Part shown: positions 62,102 to 64,000 of the stretch, in pieces
How positions within the stretch are numbered: the first letter of the stretch is position 1
Layout: every line of letters starts with the position of its first letter
Source of the DNA: Bog-756 sp963778165
GTDB taxonomy: Bacteria; Actinomycetota; Acidimicrobiia; Acidimicrobiales; RAAP-2
Assembly (NCBI GenBank): GCA_963778165.1
Contig: CAVZTE010000002.1
Span: 310,001 to 374,000 of the forward strand
Direction of reading: 5' to 3'
DNA length: 64,000 nucleotides
Position numbers and translations under genes: made by a program
The notes under the pieces: generated by a model
What the model was told of the DNA's origin: nothing
The model's database searches: none
The model's input: the letters and a program-made list of their open reading frames with translations, nothing else

Positions 62102-63502
62102 TCACTCCTCGTCGGGGCCGACCGAGGGGGCCGGCACCTCGGGGAGGCTGAACCGGAAGACCGCCCCTCCACCGTCGGCCTGGTAGACGTTCACACTGCC
62201 CCCCTCGTCCTGGGCCACCTGGGCCACGATGGCCAGCCCCAGGCCGGAACCGGGTTTGGACCGGGCGCTCGGGGCCCGGTAGAAGCGGTCGAAGATGAAG
62301 GCGTAGTCGGAGTCGGCCACCCCGGGCCCGTGGTCGCGCACGATGACCGTGCCGCCTGAGCAGGCCACCTCCACCACCCCGCCGTCCGGGCTCCACTTGA
62401 GGGCGTTGTCGAGCAGGTTGTCCACCGCCCGCCCGATGCGGGCCGTGGAGCCCGAGACCCAGGTCGGTGCGACCTTGGCGTCGAAGACCACGCCGCGGCT
62501 CCGTCCGTGGGTGGTGGCCACCTCCACGGACTCCAGCACGATCGAGTCGAGTCGGACCGGTCCCGCCGTCAGTTGGGGCTGCTCGCCCCGGGCCAGCTCG
62601 GCCAGGCCACCCACCAGGGTGGTGAGCTCGTCCATCTGGGTCAGGACGTCGCTGATCAGGACCTGTCGCTCCTCGGGGGCCAGCTCTTCGAGGCGGCGGG
62701 CCACTTCCATGTTGGTCCGGAGGCTGGTCAGCGGGGTGCGCAGCTCGTGGGAGGCGTCCAGTACCAGCTGCCGCTGGCTCTCCCGGGAGGTGTCCAGGGC
62801 CACCAGCAGGCGATTGAAGGCCCGCCGCAGTCGTCCCAGCTCGTCGGGACCGCCGGGGTCGAGCCGACGGGAGACGTCGGTGGTCTCGGCCAGTTCCTCC
62901 ACGGTGCCGGTGAGGCTGTTGAGCGGCCTGAGGACGGTGCGTCCCACGGCCAGGCCCAAGAGGACGGCCAGGGCCACCCCGATGACCACGATGAGCCACA
63001 GGGCCAGGGCCAGGTGGCGGAGCTCGAGGTTGATCCCGGTCAGTGAGGTCGACAGCTGCAGGGCGCCACCGGGGGCCGGGAGCTGCACGTATCTTGTGCC
63101 GTCGTTGTAGGTGAAGCCCGGTGGGAGGGAGGCGATGATCTGACGGACGGCGATCCCGGTGACCGTGGTGGAGTTGAAGGTGTTGGGCGCCTGGCCCCCG
63201 CTGGCCGCAGAAGCCTTGACCGTGGCATCGACCGGCAGCACCAGGTCCCCCCCGGTGAGATCGGTGGTCCCGCCACCCACGACCACCTGGGTGCAGGTGC
63301 CCATGGGAGATCCGCAGGCATTGGGAATGGGAGGTGGTTCGTCTGTCGACGAGAGCAGCTCGTGGGCCTCGGTGGAGAGGGTGGCGTCAGCCGATCCGAT
63401 CAGGGAGTTGTAGGCCACGATGTAGGTGACGAACGACCCGAGGACCACCACCACCAGCACGGCACCGGTGGCGGCCAACACCAGACGGCCCCGGAAGGTC
63501 AC
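62102..63502 (-). CDS. Membrane sensor histidine kinase, MprB/BaeS-like
   Basis: This 466-residue kinase has helix 1 (VLAATGAVLVVVVLGSFVTY), an extracytoplasmic domain of about 130 residues with two Cys, helix 2 (HLALALWLIVVIGVALAVLL), a HAMP domain, then the phospho-acceptor His in VLDASHELRTPLTSLRTNME. The ATPase boxes are NLLDNALKWSPDG, VRDHGPGVADSDY and SKPGSGLGLAIVAQVA. It lies 26 bases downstream of its partner regulator on the same strand. The stimulus is unknown; relatives respond to envelope stress. Confidence 0.92.
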   Translation of the reverse strand: MTFRGRLVLAATGAVLVVVVLGSFVTYIVAYNSLIGSADATLSTEAHELLSSTDEPPPIPNACGSPMGTCTQVVVGGGTTDLTGGDLVLPVDATVKASAASGGQAPNTFNSTTVTGIAVRQIIASLPPGFTYNDGTRYVQLPAPGGALQLSTSLTGINLELRHLALALWLIVVIGVALAVLLGLAVGRTVLRPLNSLTGTVEELAETTDVSRRLDPGGPDELGRLRRAFNRLLVALDTSRESQRQLVLDASHELRTPLTSLRTNMEVARRLEELAPEERQVLISDVLTQMDELTTLVGGLAELARGEQPQLTAGPVRLDSIVLESVEVATTHGRSRGVVFDAKVAPTWVSGSTARIGRAVDNLLDNALKWSPDGGVVEVACSGGTVIVRDHGPGVADSDYAFIFDRFYRAPSARSKPGSGLGLAIVAQVAQDEGGSVNVYQADGGGAVFRFSLPEVPAPSVGPDEE

Positions 63503-63528
63503 GACCGTTCCTCAGCCGCCGGCACCGG

Positions 63529-64000
63529 TCAGGGCTCGCGCAGCACGTAGCCGACGCCCCGCGCCGTGTGGATCAGTCGGGGCTCGCCACCGGCCTCGGT
63601 CTTGCGTCGCAGGTACCCGACGTAGACAGCCAGGGAGTTGGTGCCCGAGTCGAAGGTGTACCCCCACACCCGGTCGAGGATGAGCTCACGGGTCAGCACC
63701 TGGCGGGGGTGGCGCAACAGCAGTTCCAGCAGATCGAACTCGATCCGGGTCAGGGTGAACTGGCGCTCGCCCCTCCGGCACTCGCGGGTCACCGGGTCGA
63801 GGCTGAGGTCGGCGAAGCGGAGGACCTCGTCGGAGTCCTCGGGCCGGCGCCGCAGGAGGGCCCGCAGCCGGGCCAGCAACTCGGCCAGGGCGAACGGCTT
63901 GACCAGATAGTCGTCGGCCCCGGCGTCGAGACCCTGGACCCGGTCGTTTATGGCGTCTCGGGCGGTCAGCATCAGCACCGGCGTGTCGTTGTCGGCCGCC
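63529..64000 (-). CDS. OmpR/PhoB-family response regulator, MprA-like (partial)
   Basis: The gene runs off the right edge; about 157 C-terminal residues are visible. The end of the receiver domain shows VLMLTARDAINDRVQGLDAG and DDYLVKPFALAELLARLRAL (conserved Thr and Lys), then the winged-helix DNA-binding domain with FTLTRIEFDLLELLLRHPRQ, LDRVWGYTFDSGTNSLAVYV and HTARGVGYVLRE. The phospho-acceptor Asp is outside the window. It is first in the operon with the sensor kinase. Confidence 0.93.
   Translation of the reverse strand, partial: AADNDTPVLMLTARDAINDRVQGLDAGADDYLVKPFALAELLARLRALLRRRPEDSDEVLRFADLSLDPVTRECRRGERQFTLTRIEFDLLELLLRHPRQVLTRELILDRVWGYTFDSGTNSLAVYVGYLRRKTEAGGEPRLIHTARGVGYVLREP

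Noticed and set aside
1..64000. tRNA, rRNA, insertion sequences, prophage or CRISPR arrays
   Set aside because: No T-loop-like GGTTCGA-with-acceptor pairing, transposase motifs, terminal inverted repeats or spaced repeats were found on reading through the sequence; short or diverged ones could still be missed.

Overview
The DNA is GC-rich (roughly two thirds G+C by eye) with dense, short-spaced genes, many GTG/TTG starts and 1-4 bp stop/start overlaps. The gene set points to an actinomycete (Actinomycetota): an F420-type luciferase-like oxidoreductase, an LPxTG wall protein, the order rsmI...metG-tatD-(secreted wall protein)-rsmA-ispE, and two tiny ribosomal proteins known from mycobacterial ribosomes (bL37-like and bS22-like). 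A deep-branching class such as Acidimicrobiia would fit the metal-transport and surface-glycan genes, but that placement is inference.

Region 1 (1-12 kb, mostly minus strand) is a surface-polysaccharide locus: the end of a family 2 glycosyltransferase, two sulfotransferases, a WbsX-like glycosyltransferase fused to a methyltransferase, two OafA-like acyltransferases with SGNH domains, a DegT sugar aminotransferase, a polyprenyl-phosphate sugar-1-phosphate transferase and a GNAT acetyltransferase. Divergent from it is cysD-cysN-cysC (12.1-15.0 kb), the complete route from sulfate to PAPS, the donor the two sulfotransferases need. Together they suggest a sulfated, acylated, amino-sugar-containing surface glycan.

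Region 2 (15-29 kb) is a membrane and cell-envelope block: an LPxTG wall protein, a methyltransferase, three paralogous large polytopic membrane proteins of a GT-C-like family, a YfhO-like membrane protein, a GT-A-like glycosyltransferase, a 2-oxoglutarate/Fe(II) dioxygenase and a GtrA-like flippase. Many genes here and in region 1 carry single-base frameshifts with well-preserved protein sequence on both sides. This looks more like consensus indels than gene decay.

Region 3 (29-41.8 kb) is metabolic: an operon of LLM oxidoreductase, thiolase, ketoacyl synthase III and nucleotidyltransferase; a NifU-type Fe-S scaffold; a MarR-MFS efflux operon with a clear operator and a probably leaderless start; two small secreted paralogues; and an acyl-CoA dehydrogenase. 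It ends with a metal-transport operon (a soluble PRC/MgtE-N/CBS protein plus an atypical NRAMP transporter) preceded by a structured leader holding a proline-rich micro-ORF. That leader is the most novel regulatory candidate seen.

Region 4 (41.9-48.6 kb) is a second glycan locus: GT4 glycosyltransferase, methyltransferase and an alpha/alpha-toroid 'prenyltransferase-like' protein in an overlapping operon, then a class I methyltransferase and a GT-C membrane glycosyltransferase on the other strand.

Region 5 (48.6-64 kb) is mainly housekeeping: M1 aminopeptidase, PfkB kinase, glycerophosphodiesterase, bL37-like protein, DUF192, rsmI (with an Asp-Pro tandem repeat), Nudix hydrolase, metG, tatD, an RlpA-like secreted protein in the slot held by rpfB/yabE elsewhere, rsmA, ispE, bS22-like protein, and an MprAB-like two-component system running off the end of the window.
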